Of a stretch of DNA of 64,000 bases, positions 42,745-52,552 are shown one piece after another. Numbering within the stretch: position 1 is the stretch's first letter; each line of letters opens with the position of its first letter. The DNA is from Roseivirga sp. UBA6052 (lineage in GTDB: Bacteria; Bacteroidota; Bacteroidia; Cytophagales; Cyclobacteriaceae), in the NCBI GenBank assembly GCA_002427755.1, contig DIYO01000001.1, forward strand, positions 310,001-374,000, given 5' to 3'. The position numbers and the translations under genes were made by a program. The notes below the pieces were generated by a model that was not told the DNA's origin, ran no database searches, and saw only the letters and a program-made list of their open reading frames with translations.

Positions 42745-43245
42745 ATGAAGAAGCTATTTTTTACCCTTCTAATTGCTCTTTTTGCATTCAATTATTCCGT
42801 AGCTCAAGAGAATGAATTAACAACATTCATTTTGGTACGTCATGCAGAAAAGGCCAAGGATGACCCTAGAGATCCTAACCTCTCTGAAGTTGGACTTAAA
42901 AGAGCAGAAAGTCTAAAGGCATTATTAGCAAATGCAGGTGTCACCGCCATTTATTCCACACCGTATAAAAGAACGCGGCAAACTGTGGCGCCAATTGCTG
43001 AGGTGAGAGAATTAGAGATCAATAGCTATAATCCGCGCTCTATGGCCTTTCTTGAAGACATCTTTGCTAAGCATGCTGGAGGCACCATTCTGATCTCAGG
43101 ACATTCGAACACCACGCCTTTCGTGGTAAACGCCCTGCTTGGTGAAGAAGCTTTCAAAATGTTGAGTGAAAATGAATATGACAAAGTATTTGTAGTCACC
43201 AGCCAAAAACTTGGAGAAAGCAAAGTGACCGTATTGAGTTACTAA
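42745..43245 (+). CDS. Exported histidine phosphatase (SixA/phosphoglycerate-mutase-like)
   Basis: A 166-residue protein with a signal peptide (about 1-20, ending YSVAQ). The phospho-acceptor motif is LVRHAEK, the second His motif is ISGHSNT and the Arg pair lies in STPYKRTRQT. The family dephosphorylates small substrates or phosphohistidine; the export signal argues for a periplasmic substrate. It lies 29 bp after the TrpF-like gene on the same strand. Confidence 0.83.
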   Translation: MKKLFFTLLIALFAFNYSVAQENELTTFILVRHAEKAKDDPRDPNLSEVGLKRAESLKALLANAGVTAIYSTPYKRTRQTVAPIAEVRELEINSYNPRSMAFLEDIFAKHAGGTILISGHSNTTPFVVNALLGEEAFKMLSENEYDKVFVVTSQKLGESKVTVLSY

Positions 43246-43269
43246 ACATTAGTATTTCCATCTAGTTTT

Positions 43270-43665
43270 ATGCTCGTGTTACTCCAGAAATTAGAGAAAT
43301 ATAAGAGGCTGTCTTTCTATGTGATGTTCTCTGCCTATCTATTGGCAGGAATTAATCACTTTAGAGATCCTAACTTTTACATTCCTTTACTGCCTGATTA
43401 TTTTACTTACCCATATTTTATAAATGCATTAGCAGGCTCAATAGAGATTCTTTTAGCGCTCAGTCTACTATCCAAAAGCTTAAGAGAAATTGCTGCTTAT
43501 GGCATAATTGCCATGCTAATCGCATTTGTACCCAGCCACATACACTTTATAACCTCAGAAGGCTGTTTCGATGGCTCCTTGTGTGTACCGGAATGGGTCG
43601 CTTGGGTGAGATTAATTGTAATTCATCCCTTACTTATGATCTGGGCATTCTGGCACCGGAATTAA
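43270..43665 (+). CDS. DoxX-like four-TM membrane protein
   Basis: A 131-residue membrane protein with four hydrophobic helices and the family-like segments LLAGINHFRDPNFYIPLLPDY and AGSIEILLALSLL. DoxX/MauE-type proteins often work with redox partners. It is 24 bp after the phosphatase gene and may share its transcript. It ends 16 bp before a convergent gene. Confidence 0.72.
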   Translation: MLVLLQKLEKYKRLSFYVMFSAYLLAGINHFRDPNFYIPLLPDYFTYPYFINALAGSIEILLALSLLSKSLREIAAYGIIAMLIAFVPSHIHFITSEGCFDGSLCVPEWVAWVRLIVIHPLLMIWAFWHRN

Positions 43666-43681
43666 GTGTAGAGCCTGAAAA

Positions 43682-44551
43682 TCAAGCTTCTTCCTTACTA
43701 AGTTTTAAGAATGGTAATCCACCAAGAGCGCTTATAAGCGAAATCAAAAAGAACAAAGTAGCTAAAGCAACAGCGCTTGTCTGATCAATTTGAAAGTAGG
43801 TGTATCCGAAAGCAAAAATCGCTTCTCGAACGCCAATTCCTCCAGGTAAACTGATAGGTAAAGCAGCTGCAACGGATGTTACCAAAAATAAAGCAAGATA
43901 GTCCACAAAATTAGCTTCAACTCCTATGGCTAGAAGTATAAAATAGGCACAAACCACCTGCAGACCCTGAACACCAATAGCCTGTGCATTTGTAATATTA
44001 TTTACGCTTATAAACGTTGGGAAAAGCTTTTTAACTAATATCCGATAAACCGGATAGATTAAGATTATTCCTGCCCAAAGAATATAAATCCAGCTGCCAA
44101 CAACTTCGTTTAATGAACCCAAAAGACCGAGAATACATAACAAAAACCCTAATGCCACTACCCCACTGATTCTATCTAGCAAAGTGGCGGCTAAAAGAAT
44201 CTTAACCGGTTGATCATAATTCTTATTGAGCAAGTAAACTTTGTAGCCGTCTCCACCTATCCCCCCGGGTAGAAACTGATTATAGAGCATACCCAAATAG
44301 TACAGCTTAAGATTGTAGACTTCAGACAACCTCAAACCTAAAGCTCTGAAAAAGTAATTTAGACGAAGGGCGCTTAGAATTTTAGAACCGTTGAAGAGAA
44401 CAAAAGCAACGAATAACCAGCCAAAATTGGCCTCAATAAGCAATTCCTTGAAGGCTTCAACATCTATTTTGTTCAATACAAAATATACAGCTGCTAAAGC
44501 AATTACCAGCTGAACGAATACCTTAAGCCACTGCTTTTTCTTCTTGTCCAA
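43682..44551 (-). CDS. Lysylphosphatidylglycerol-synthase-like TM protein (UPF0104)
   Basis: A 289-residue integral membrane protein with about eight TM helices. The signatures NQFLPGGIGGDGYKVY and ISLPGGIGVREAIF are those of the LPG_synthase_TM/UPF0104 family, of which some members flip or transfer lipids. There is no catalytic soluble domain. Its start overlaps the GT2 gene by 29 bp, so both act together, probably in moving or using lipid-linked sugars. Confidence 0.8.
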   Translation of the reverse strand: MDKKKKQWLKVFVQLVIALAAVYFVLNKIDVEAFKELLIEANFGWLFVAFVLFNGSKILSALRLNYFFRALGLRLSEVYNLKLYYLGMLYNQFLPGGIGGDGYKVYLLNKNYDQPVKILLAATLLDRISGVVALGFLLCILGLLGSLNEVVGSWIYILWAGIILIYPVYRILVKKLFPTFISVNNITNAQAIGVQGLQVVCAYFILLAIGVEANFVDYLALFLVTSVAAALPISLPGGIGVREAIFAFGYTYFQIDQTSAVALATLFFLISLISALGGLPFLKLSKEEA

Positions 44552-45476
44552 CGTAGGTTTCTTTTAATCTGTAAACCTTTTTGTTTTGAGATTCATAGTA
44601 GGTTCTCATCATTAATTCTGCGATGATACCAACTGTAATAAACTGAAGTCCCGCTAGAATAAGAATACTACCTAAAAGTAAAAGTGGCCTTCCCCAGATA
44701 TCTTCTCCGGTTACAATTTTAAAAATCACCAAATAAAGATCAATCAAGAACCCTAAACCAAAAGCGATGATGCCTAAGCCGCCAAATAAGTGCATTGGTC
44801 TTCTGAAGTACTTCTGAAAGAAGATCATCAGAATCAAATCGGCCATTACCTTGAAGGTTCTGTTGATACCATACTTGGATTCTCCATGAATTCTTGCATG
44901 GTGATTAACATCTACTTCTGTCATTTTAGCACCTTGAAGCTTGGCTAAAACCGGGATAAACCTGTGCAATTCACCATATAGACCTAGATTCTTGGCAATG
45001 TCTTTTTTGTAAATCCTGAGTGAACAACCGTAATCACTTAACCTTACGTCTGTTGTAGAGCGGATAATCCAATTGGCAATTTTACTTGGGAATTTTCTCA
45101 GCACCCAGCCATCCTTTCTATTGGCCCTAACACCTGCCACCACATCAACATCTTCAGATTCGAGCTTAGACATCATTGCTGGAATATCTGCCGGATCGTT
45201 CTGAAGGTCGCCATCCATGGTTACAATGTATTCACCTTGAGCTGCATCGATCCCAGCAGACATGGCAGTACTTTGGCCATAGTTCTTATTGAAGACAAGA
45301 ATTTTGGTTCGATCATTGGCAACTGACTTGGCATTGGCAACCGTTTTATCAGTTGAACCATCATCTACTAGGATCAATTCATAGTCGATTCCTTCAAGTG
45401 CCGCGTACTCTTGCTCACATAGAGGAACTACATTTTCCTCTTCATTATAAACCGTAACTACAACAGATAATTTCAT
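44523..45476 (-). CDS. GT2 glycosyltransferase (dolichol-phosphate-mannose-synthase-like)
   Basis: A 317-residue polyprenyl-phosphate glycosyltransferase. The GT-A domain shows VVTVYNEEENV, LVDDGSTDKT, the metal-site MDGDLQNDP and LSDYGCSLRIYKK. Two C-terminal TM helices (about 235-260 and 268-290) anchor it as in ArnC/GtrB. It likely charges undecaprenyl phosphate with a sugar used by the divergent ArnT-like transferase. Confidence 0.87.
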   Translation of the reverse strand: MKLSVVVTVYNEEENVVPLCEQEYAALEGIDYELILVDDGSTDKTVANAKSVANDRTKILVFNKNYGQSTAMSAGIDAAQGEYIVTMDGDLQNDPADIPAMMSKLESEDVDVVAGVRANRKDGWVLRKFPSKIANWIIRSTTDVRLSDYGCSLRIYKKDIAKNLGLYGELHRFIPVLAKLQGAKMTEVDVNHHARIHGESKYGINRTFKVMADLILMIFFQKYFRRPMHLFGGLGIIAFGLGFLIDLYLVIFKIVTGEDIWGRPLLLLGSILILAGLQFITVGIIAELMMRTYYESQNKKVYRLKETYVGQEEKAVA

Positions 45477-45541
45477 GGTGAAAAATTGTGGTGCAAAGTA
45501 AATCCTTTCTACCTCAAATACCTAATAAAGCACAATTCGTG

Positions 45542-45549
45542 TAGCTTTG
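45542..45549 (+). promoter_or_regulatory. -7 box of the ArnT-like gene
   Basis: TAGCTTTG is a perfect TAnnTTTG element ending 7 bases before the ATG at 45557, so the transcript would be nearly leaderless. A -33 TTG at the usual distance is not clear. Confidence 0.4.
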
Positions 45550-45556
45550 TCCGCAG

Positions 45557-47131
45557 ATGTCAAAATTACTCAGCTTAGCCATCATTCTTGCGCTAGCAGC
45601 GCTTACCGCCTTTGCCAATATAGGTGGCTTGGATGTTTACGCTTTAGATGAAGCAAAGAATGCTGAAGCTGCTCGGGCCATGTTCGAATCAGGTAACTAT
45701 GTAGTCCCTATGTACAATGGTGATCTAAGAACTGACAAACCACCATTACACTACTATTTCATGTCGGCAGGTTATACTTTATTCGGTGTAAATGCTGTAG
45801 GTGCAAGATTCTTTTCCTCCCTTTTTGCTGTATTAACTGTGCTCATGACTTTTCTCTTTGCGAGAAAACACTTCGGTGATAAGGAGGCCATCTATAGTAG
45901 CTTGGTGCTCATCAGTTCCTTGCACTTTAATCTGCAAATGCATATGTCTGTTCCAGACCCCTATTTGATCTTCTTTTTGACATGGGCTTTCTACTCATTC
46001 TATGACGCTTATAAAAGCAACAACAAATGGGCATTACTTCAATTTTACTTTGCAATAGGATGTGGTATTCTGACCAAAGGGCCTATTGGGCTTGCGCTAC
46101 CAGGTATATCAGTTGTTGTATTTCTATTTATCAACAAAGATTTCAAATGGAAGACGATATGGAGGTTACAACCGTTTGGAGGTGTACTGCTTTCGCTCTT
46201 GGTAGCTTTTCCTTGGTACTACCAAGTTCATTTGGCTACCGAAGGGCAATGGACTGATGAATTCTTTTTTAAGCACAATTTTTCAAGATTTAGCGATGCC
46301 ATGGAAGGACATAAAGGCATCTTCTTGCTAACATTTGGCTATGTCTTTCTTTTAGGCTTCTTAGGGGTAATTCCATTTGTATTTCAATCCATTAAGAAAA
46401 CCTTCAAACAACCTAGAAATCAAGCACAACTTTGGATCATGATCGCTATTAGCGTTATCATAATCTTCTTCGCTTTTTCAAGTACCAAACTCCCAAATTA
46501 TACCACACCCTCTTATCCTTTAATCGCATTATTGGTGGGCGTTTATTTAAGCACTATCAGGAATGAGTGGATGAATATCACATGGAACAGACTAGGCCTT
46601 TGGATTTATAGCATAGTCTTAATCGCCTTTCCTGTAGGAGTATATTTCGGTCTAAAAGCAGATCCACTTTTAGAATCTGAAGCTCGAGTATCGTACTATT
46701 TTGTAACACTGAGTTTGGTAGGAATAGCTAGCATATTCTCGATTTTTAAGAGAAACATTGATTTAGCACTTAAGTCAATTTTTACAGGATGGTTAGTCAT
46801 GATCCTATTGTTTTTCTTTTTTGCCTACCCTCCTGTTGATGCAAGAAATCCTGTTTCAAGGACAAGGGACATAATTAACCCTGAGGCTAAGCTCATCGCT
46901 TATCAGAGACTAAATCCGGCTTTTGTTTTTGAATATGAAAGAGTTATCAATAGGTATGATAACCTTTCCGATATTCAGCAAGTAGTTAATTCGAATAATC
47001 AGGGGTATATCATTAGTCGAACTGATTTCAAGGACGAATTGCTACAAATAGATGGCTTGAAGGTTGAGGCTGAGGTAAAGGATATCTTTGAAAACCCAAC
47101 CACTTTAATCCTCAGCTGGGGAAGTAATTAA
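45557..47131 (+). CDS. ArnT-like (GT83/PMT family) glycosyltransferase
   Basis: A 524-residue integral membrane transferase of the GT-C fold with about twelve TM helices. The first periplasmic loop holds LDEAKNAEAARAM (acidic catalytic motif DE) and YNGDLRTDKPPLHYY, as in ArnT. It transfers a sugar from a polyprenyl carrier to a lipid or glycan acceptor at the periplasmic face. It is divergent from the GT2/flippase pair and overlaps PAP2 at the end by 4 bp. Confidence 0.85.
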   Translation: MSKLLSLAIILALAALTAFANIGGLDVYALDEAKNAEAARAMFESGNYVVPMYNGDLRTDKPPLHYYFMSAGYTLFGVNAVGARFFSSLFAVLTVLMTFLFARKHFGDKEAIYSSLVLISSLHFNLQMHMSVPDPYLIFFLTWAFYSFYDAYKSNNKWALLQFYFAIGCGILTKGPIGLALPGISVVVFLFINKDFKWKTIWRLQPFGGVLLSLLVAFPWYYQVHLATEGQWTDEFFFKHNFSRFSDAMEGHKGIFLLTFGYVFLLGFLGVIPFVFQSIKKTFKQPRNQAQLWIMIAISVIIIFFAFSSTKLPNYTTPSYPLIALLVGVYLSTIRNEWMNITWNRLGLWIYSIVLIAFPVGVYFGLKADPLLESEARVSYYFVTLSLVGIASIFSIFKRNIDLALKSIFTGWLVMILLFFFFAYPPVDARNPVSRTRDIINPEAKLIAYQRLNPAFVFEYERVINRYDNLSDIQQVVNSNNQGYIISRTDFKDELLQIDGLKVEAEVKDIFENPTTLILSWGSN

Positions 47132-47769
47132 GACTTTAAGAGGCCTTTTTGCAATTTGGCCCAATTCTCATATTTGCTCATCAAAATAAAGGCTAAGAGC
47201 ACACTAAGAATCCCAAAAAAGCTTCCGAAAAATACATCACGAGCAAAATGCTGCATCAAATAAATTCTTGATAAGCCTACTCCGACCGCGATAATAAAGA
47301 ACACCAACCTAAGCATCTGATTTTTGACCAGCATGATCAGAAAGAAGCATAGAAAGAAACCTGAGGCTGTATGTCCAGAAGGAAAACTATCATAGCCTCT
47401 GATAGCTACGCCTTCTACAAAATGTAGAGAGTCCACAATGTCTTGAAAGAACACCTTTGGCCTAGGTTCATTAGCATAAAGCCATTGCTTAAAAATGTGG
47501 ACAAAGACAGTTTGAAGGGCAACTCCGACTAGAAAAAGTAGAAAACGGTAATAATTAGTGAACAATAAGAACAGCCCAAGAACACCTAACAAAACACCAT
47601 CGCCTAAATAAGTCCAATATTTGAATAAGACGTCTAGAAAAGGCGTATGGCGCTCATTTAACCAAAGCACAACATCACCATGATTCGTCAGGACTAGCAA
47701 GACACCTAGTGATACTAAGTACACCGCAGTTAACCAATTGATTAAATCTCCAAAGATGTTCTGCTTCAT
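47128..47769 (-). CDS. PAP2-family membrane phosphatase
   Basis: A 213-residue membrane phosphatase with six TM helices and the three PAP2 motifs KQWLYANEPRP, PSGHT and SRIYLMQHFARDV, all catalytic residues present. Likely substrates are undecaprenyl pyrophosphate or a lipid phosphate, which fits the neighbouring polyprenyl-linked sugar genes. It begins directly at the end of trmB. Confidence 0.88.
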   Translation of the reverse strand: MKQNIFGDLINWLTAVYLVSLGVLLVLTNHGDVVLWLNERHTPFLDVLFKYWTYLGDGVLLGVLGLFLLFTNYYRFLLFLVGVALQTVFVHIFKQWLYANEPRPKVFFQDIVDSLHFVEGVAIRGYDSFPSGHTASGFFLCFFLIMLVKNQMLRLVFFIIAVGVGLSRIYLMQHFARDVFFGSFFGILSVLLAFILMSKYENWAKLQKGLLKS

Positions 47770-48429
47770 TTATCGAAATTGGAATTTTAAATATTTAATC
47801 TTAATGCCCTGCGCCAGATACTTCTTCTCAAATGTAGTCTGAATTCCATGATGATCATCAACAAACTCTGAAGTGTACAAGTCAAAAGTATAATCTAAGT
47901 TCTGGATATCTGATCTTTCATTTAGAACCTCTATGGTGTATTCAAAAAGCTTTTGGTTATCTGTTTTGAAATACACCCAGCCCTCTCTTTTCAGAAGTCT
48001 TTTGTACATCTCCAAATATCTTGGAGAAGTAAGTCTTCTTTTGATATCACGGTCTTTAGGTCTAGGGTCAGGGAATGTAATCCAGATATTGCTTACTTCA
48101 TCCTCAGAAAAGAAATCTTCGATTAACTGAATCTGGGCTCTTAAAAACGCAGCATTCTCTATACCTTCCTCAATACACATGGTACTGCCGACCCAGAGCC
48201 TATCTCCTTTTACATCAACTCCAATGAAATTCTCATTAGGATTAAGCTTAGATAGACCAACAGTGTACTCGCCTTTGCCACAACCCATTTCTACTGTGAT
48301 TGGCTGATCCACTTTAAAGAAATCTTTATTCCAATTCCCCTTTAAGTGCTTATAGATGGGTTTATCGTCTTGTAAAATGTTATGACGACTTGAATTTTCG
48401 TTGAAACGTTTAAGCTTAGCTCTTCCCAT
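47770..48429 (-). CDS. trmB: tRNA (guanine-N7-)-methyltransferase
   Basis: Methylates G46 of tRNA. The 219-residue SAM-dependent enzyme shows the SAM loop VEMGCGKGEYTV, NFIGVDVKGDRLW, the catalytic WITFPDPRPKDRDIKRRLT and YFKTDNQ. It overlaps folC by one base and abuts PAP2. Confidence 0.95.
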   Translation of the reverse strand: MGRAKLKRFNENSSRHNILQDDKPIYKHLKGNWNKDFFKVDQPITVEMGCGKGEYTVGLSKLNPNENFIGVDVKGDRLWVGSTMCIEEGIENAAFLRAQIQLIEDFFSEDEVSNIWITFPDPRPKDRDIKRRLTSPRYLEMYKRLLKREGWVYFKTDNQKLFEYTIEVLNERSDIQNLDYTFDLYTSEFVDDHHGIQTTFEKKYLAQGIKIKYLKFQFR

Positions 48430-49649
48430 TATAGTTCGTCAATTTCAGCTACAACAAATGTACTACCTCCAATAAATATCATGTCATTAGCTTTAGCCTC
48501 AATTCTTGCTTGAGTAATGGCTTCATTCACTTCTTCTATATAAACAGCTTCAATGTCTAGTTGAGTTGTAATCTCCTTTAATTCAGCTAAAGGCATTCCT
48601 CGAGGCACATTTGGAACTGTAAAGATGTAATTCGCTCTTGGTAGCTTCTTCAACAATTCAGTAACATTCTTATCCCGAACGAATCCCAATACCATGAATA
48701 AATTATTGTATTCAGTCTCTTTGATTGAATCAATAATATATTCGAATGCTTCCTTATTATGGCCGGTATCACAGACCACAAAAGGGTCTTTGCCCAGTAT
48801 CTGCCACCTCCCTTTAAGCTGCGTATTCTCCAAAACATTAAGGAGACCATTTTTAATATCCGCTGAGGTGATTTTCCAGCCCTGCTTTACCAATACTTCG
48901 ATTAATCCTTGAACACCCAATACATTCTTTTCCTGATGTTTACCTTTCAGAGCAGTTTCATAATGCGGCAAACCCAATTCATCGGCAAAACTAATTGGTG
49001 CATGCTCATCAATTGCCTTTTGTCTAAATACCTCTTCTGTCTCTGAGTGACGTTCACTAATAACTACAGGTGTATTTGGTTTTATGATACCAGCTTTCTC
49101 ACCCGCAATTAATGGCAAGGTGTCACCCAACATATCCATATGATCAAAGCCTATATTGGTAATCAAACAGGCCTCAGGCTTAATGATATTAGTAGAGTCT
49201 AATCTTCCACCTAAGCCTACTTCAATTACAGCAATGTCCACCACGTTCTTTGCAAATTGATCAAAAGCCATAGCCACAGTCATTTCAAAGAACGAAGGAC
49301 CAATCTCTTCGATATCCCGTTTATGCTCCTCTACAAAGCCCACAATAGAAGATTCACTAATAGCTTTTCCATTAATTCGAATGCGTTCCGTGAAACTCTT
49401 AAGATGTGGTGAGGTATAAAGACCCACCTTATACCCAGCTTCTTGCAAAATAGAGGCAATTAAATGAGAAGAACTTCCTTTGCCATTGGTACCCGCCACA
49501 TGAACACTCTTGAATTTATTCTGAGGGTTATCAAGAGCGGCACATAAGGCAATGGTATTGCCTAAATCTTTCTTAAAAGCAGACTTGCCGACTCGTTGGT
49601 ACATGGGCAAAGCTTCATAAAGAAAATTTAACGTCTCTTGATAATTCAT
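48429..49649 (-). CDS. folC: Folylpolyglutamate synthase / dihydrofolate synthase
   Basis: Adds glutamate to dihydropteroate and folates. The 406-residue Mur-ligase fold shows the P-loop VAGTNGKGSSSH, YTSPHL, GRLDSTNI and NIGFDHMDMLG with the metal ligands, and the C-terminal domain with DTGHNKEAF. It is the first gene of folC-trmB-PAP2. A near-consensus TTG-N23-TATCTTCG promoter lies just before the start. Confidence 0.93.
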   Translation of the reverse strand: MNYQETLNFLYEALPMYQRVGKSAFKKDLGNTIALCAALDNPQNKFKSVHVAGTNGKGSSSHLIASILQEAGYKVGLYTSPHLKSFTERIRINGKAISESSIVGFVEEHKRDIEEIGPSFFEMTVAMAFDQFAKNVVDIAVIEVGLGGRLDSTNIIKPEACLITNIGFDHMDMLGDTLPLIAGEKAGIIKPNTPVVISERHSETEEVFRQKAIDEHAPISFADELGLPHYETALKGKHQEKNVLGVQGLIEVLVKQGWKITSADIKNGLLNVLENTQLKGRWQILGKDPFVVCDTGHNKEAFEYIIDSIKETEYNNLFMVLGFVRDKNVTELLKKLPRANYIFTVPNVPRGMPLAELKEITTQLDIEAVYIEEVNEAITQARIEAKANDMIFIGGSTFVVAEIDEL

Positions 49650-49738
49650 GGCGCGAAGATAATGGACTCATTTCATTAATTTTGCAACCATGCAAGACCA
49701 AACTAGGTCTTTTGGTCAAAAGGTTAAACAAACTCAAA

Positions 49739-50503
49739 ATGAAAAAACTGATAGTTATTTTTTGTGCAGCTATCCTTGCCCTCACCGCCTGTGATGGCAA
49801 CTCTATAACTCCTGAAGGAGATGTAATTATAGAAACATATCAAGTTTCAAATTTCCATAGCGTTAGAATAGCCATTCCTGCCGATGTCCAATTTGTCCAG
49901 AGCAATTCTAGGTTGGTTGAGATTGAGGCAAATGAAAATCTATTCGATGTATTTGATGTAAAAGTGACCAATGGTGTGCTAACCATCGATAGTGATGAAA
50001 ACATCAGAAACCCTAGAACTATAAATATCTACTTGCAGGAAACAGACATAGATCTTATGAGTCTTAGTGGTTCCGGTAGTGTAGACTTTCCAAGCTGTGT
50101 AGATACTGACGAACTCGAATTGTCTACGACAGGCTCCGGTGACATTTCGATTTGTGGTATCATTAACAATCTAGACCTTAAGATTAGCGGCTCCGGTAAC
50201 ATTAGCGGGCAAGATTTAACCTTAAGAAACTTAATCACACAAACCACAGGCTCAGGCGATATTGAATTATTAGGTTCAGGAATTAATGGTACATATAGAA
50301 TTACAGGCTCGGGTAGGATTAATGCTTATGATATGATACTCGAGACTGTCGATGTTAACATTTCCGGATCTGGTGATATTCAGACTACAGCTACAACTGA
50401 TTTAAATGTAAACATCAGTGGCTCGGGAGATGTAAATTACAAAGGTGACCCATCTATTACGTCCAATATTTCTGGAAGTGGCAGAGTGAGAGATGCGAAT
50501 TAA
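49739..50503 (+). CDS. GIN-domain (DUF2807) lipoprotein
   Basis: A 254-residue lipoprotein (ILALTAC lipobox; ATG 49739 chosen over an upstream frame start at 49682 that lacks the signal). The mature part is a head-GIN domain of short beta-repeats with recurring SGSG (ISGSGNI, TGSGDI, ISGSGRV), forming a right-handed helix. Such proteins are common in Bacteroidota and face the envelope surface. It ends inside the convergent TonB gene by 4 bp. TAATTTTG upstream (49677-49684) is a likely -7 box. Confidence 0.82.
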   Translation: MKKLIVIFCAAILALTACDGNSITPEGDVIIETYQVSNFHSVRIAIPADVQFVQSNSRLVEIEANENLFDVFDVKVTNGVLTIDSDENIRNPRTINIYLQETDIDLMSLSGSGSVDFPSCVDTDELELSTTGSGDISICGIINNLDLKISGSGNISGQDLTLRNLITQTTGSGDIELLGSGINGTYRITGSGRINAYDMILETVDVNISGSGDIQTTATTDLNVNISGSGDVNYKGDPSITSNISGSGRVRDAN

Positions 50504-51483
50504 TTAGTCTTGATGACAAAGGTGACTTCGCCTTTGGAGATTGCTGCTGCAGTTTTACTTGGGTCTAGCTGGATGAAGCTTAGCTGAAGCACTTGCTTCT
50601 TGTAGAAATCGACAATAGTGTTATCACTGATTGTAGTTCCAGGTATTACAGATACACTTAAAACCTTTCCTCGATCGTCAACGTCAATAGCAAATTTGAT
50701 AATACCATCTATTTGAGAATTGTCTTTTTCGGCAGGTGGACGCTCCCATTTCCAGCCATCGAGACTGTAGCTCACACCTAAATCTTCACCTCCTGGGCTA
50801 GATCCTTTTGTATTCTTTTTACCGTCAGGGTCTCCTTCATTACCTTTTTTATCAGGATATGTTCCTTGATTATTGGAGGCAGGATCTTTGGTTTGATTAT
50901 CTGATTTCTTACCTCCCATCAAAGCCCTCGAATTAACTACCGGCTTTGGTTTGGGCTTTGGCTTAACCTCTTCTTTTTTCTCTACTGGTGGAGGAGTTTC
51001 TTCTTTCTTTTCTTCTACCTCTTCAACAACTTCTTCCTTCTTTTCCTCAACCTTAACTGTTGACTCTTCTTGTGTTTCAACTGCTTCTTCGGTTACTTCC
51101 TCGACAGGTGGTGGTGTTTCTTCAACAACTTCCTCAGCCTCTGTTGGGTCGGTTTCCTGAATAGTTTCTTCTACTACCTCTTCAACAGTTTCTTCTACTT
51201 CTTCTGTTGGATCAGTTTCTTCCAATTCATTGTTCTCTGTCTCAACTTCGGCATCCGGTGGAGTATCCTCTTCTGTTTCTTCTGCTTCTGTTTCTAAGTC
51301 ATTTTCCTGATCGCCACCTCCTTCTTCTACAAAGCCCATATTGAGTTCAATTCCGTATTCAGGAATTGGTGGATCCGGCTCTCTCCATGCTACCAAAAAG
51401 AAGAATAAACCCAGCACCAACACATGAATTGCCGCTGTTAAAATGGTGCCGAAGCGCTTATCTTTCTTTTCTTGATCAGTCAT
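50500..51483 (-). CDS. TonB-family energy transducer
   Basis: A 327-residue protein with one N-terminal TM anchor (about 12-33) followed by a very long Glu/Pro/Val-rich spacer (about 50-175) of low complexity, KPKPKPKP and a C-terminal domain (about 245-327) of the TonB/TolA kind (GKVLSVSVIPGTT). It is the last gene of an operon with ExbB and ExbD homologues and transmits proton-motive energy to the outer membrane. Confidence 0.85.
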   Translation of the reverse strand: MTDQEKKDKRFGTILTAAIHVLVLGLFFFLVAWREPDPPIPEYGIELNMGFVEEGGGDQENDLETEAEETEEDTPPDAEVETENNELEETDPTEEVEETVEEVVEETIQETDPTEAEEVVEETPPPVEEVTEEAVETQEESTVKVEEKKEEVVEEVEEKKEETPPPVEKKEEVKPKPKPKPVVNSRALMGGKKSDNQTKDPASNNQGTYPDKKGNEGDPDGKKNTKGSSPGGEDLGVSYSLDGWKWERPPAEKDNSQIDGIIKFAIDVDDRGKVLSVSVIPGTTISDNTIVDFYKKQVLQLSFIQLDPSKTAAAISKGEVTFVIKTN

Positions 51484-51484
51484 T

Positions 51485-51874
51485 CTATTCTGGTCTAACG
51501 ACTAAAACAGTTTTTTGCTTCAATTTTGCCGCAATACCTCCTACTCTCGCTAAATGACCTGTTGGAACAGCTTCATCGATATTGAGACTGAGAGTTCCTT
51601 CTTGATCATCGACTAATCTAGCCAATTCTCTCTCTAAATCTTCAGGATCGATTAATCTGTCGTTCAATGAATACCGTAAATCTGCCGTAATTGAAAGCGT
51701 GTTCTTCTGCATAACAATAGTAGAAGATGCTGCAGTTGGCAAATTAACAGGTAAACCAGAAGGTGTGATAAACGATGCTGTTAACATGAAGAAGATCAAT
51801 AACAGAAAGACAATGTCTGTCATTGATGACATGCTAAACGAAGCATCGGCCTTATGTTTTGACTTAATATCCAT
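51485..51874 (-). CDS. ExbD/TolR-family biopolymer transport protein
   Basis: A 129-residue protein with a single N-terminal TM helix carrying the proton-path Asp in SSMTDIVFLLLIFFM, and a periplasmic domain with NLPTAASS. It works with ExbB (adjacent, one-base overlap) as the proton-driven motor. Confidence 0.92.
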   Translation of the reverse strand: MDIKSKHKADASFSMSSMTDIVFLLLIFFMLTASFITPSGLPVNLPTAASSTIVMQKNTLSITADLRYSLNDRLIDPEDLERELARLVDDQEGTLSLNIDEAVPTGHLARVGGIAAKLKQKTVLVVRPE

Positions 51875-52551
51875 TACTGAGGCTCTTGTAATAAGTCTAT
51901 AAAATCAATAGAAGTATATTCCATGTAATGGATAGCCTTAGAAACTTTAGATACTAAGTAGTTATAACCTAAATAGGCAATGATTCCTACAACCAAACCT
52001 GCTGCAGTGGTAATCATGGCTTCATAGATACCAGTTGATAGCAGCTTAGGACTAACAGAGCCCTCTTCCTGGGCAATAGCAATAAATGCTTGAATCATAC
52101 CCGATACCGTACCTAAGAAACCAATCATTGGTGCAGCTCCAGCAATGGTAGCCAGCAAAGACAAGTTCTTTTCGAGCTTATACACCTCAATTTTTCCAAC
52201 ATTCTCAATAGACGCCTCTATGGTTTTAAGTGGAGAACCAATTCTATTGATTCCTTTCTCAATCATTTTGGCTATGGGTGACTCAGTTTGAGAACAAAGG
52301 AGCTTAGCCCCATTCACGTCTCCATTGATTACTAGATCTTTTATCTTCTCCATAAACTCGAATGGTGTTTTAGATGCCCGATTCAAGTTTCTTAATCGTT
52401 CAAAGAAGATGTAAATGGCTAGTATAGACATTATGCCTATAGGAATGAGCCAAAAACCACCTTTAAGTAATAATTCGAAAAAGAATAGAGAACCTCCCTC
52501 GCTACCTACTGATGTACTATCAGCAGCAGCTAAATTTTGAAGTAATAGCAT
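51874..52551 (-). CDS. ExbB/TolQ-family proton channel protein
   Basis: A 225-residue three-TM protein of the MotA/TolQ/ExbB family. Typical segments are ATIAGAAPMIGFLGTVSGMI in the second TM region and GIYEAMITTAAGLVVGI in the third. The next gene (ExbD) overlaps by one base. Confidence 0.92.
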   Translation of the reverse strand: MLLLQNLAAADSTSVGSEGGSLFFFELLLKGGFWLIPIGIMSILAIYIFFERLRNLNRASKTPFEFMEKIKDLVINGDVNGAKLLCSQTESPIAKMIEKGINRIGSPLKTIEASIENVGKIEVYKLEKNLSLLATIAGAAPMIGFLGTVSGMIQAFIAIAQEEGSVSPKLLSTGIYEAMITTAAGLVVGIIAYLGYNYLVSKVSKAIHYMEYTSIDFIDLLQEPQ

Positions 52552-52552
52552 A

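Noticed and set aside
51070..51297. Antisense ORFs opposite the TonB spacer
   Set aside because: Cys/Phe/Ser-rich translations arise from the Glu/Pro/Val codon repeats on the other strand.
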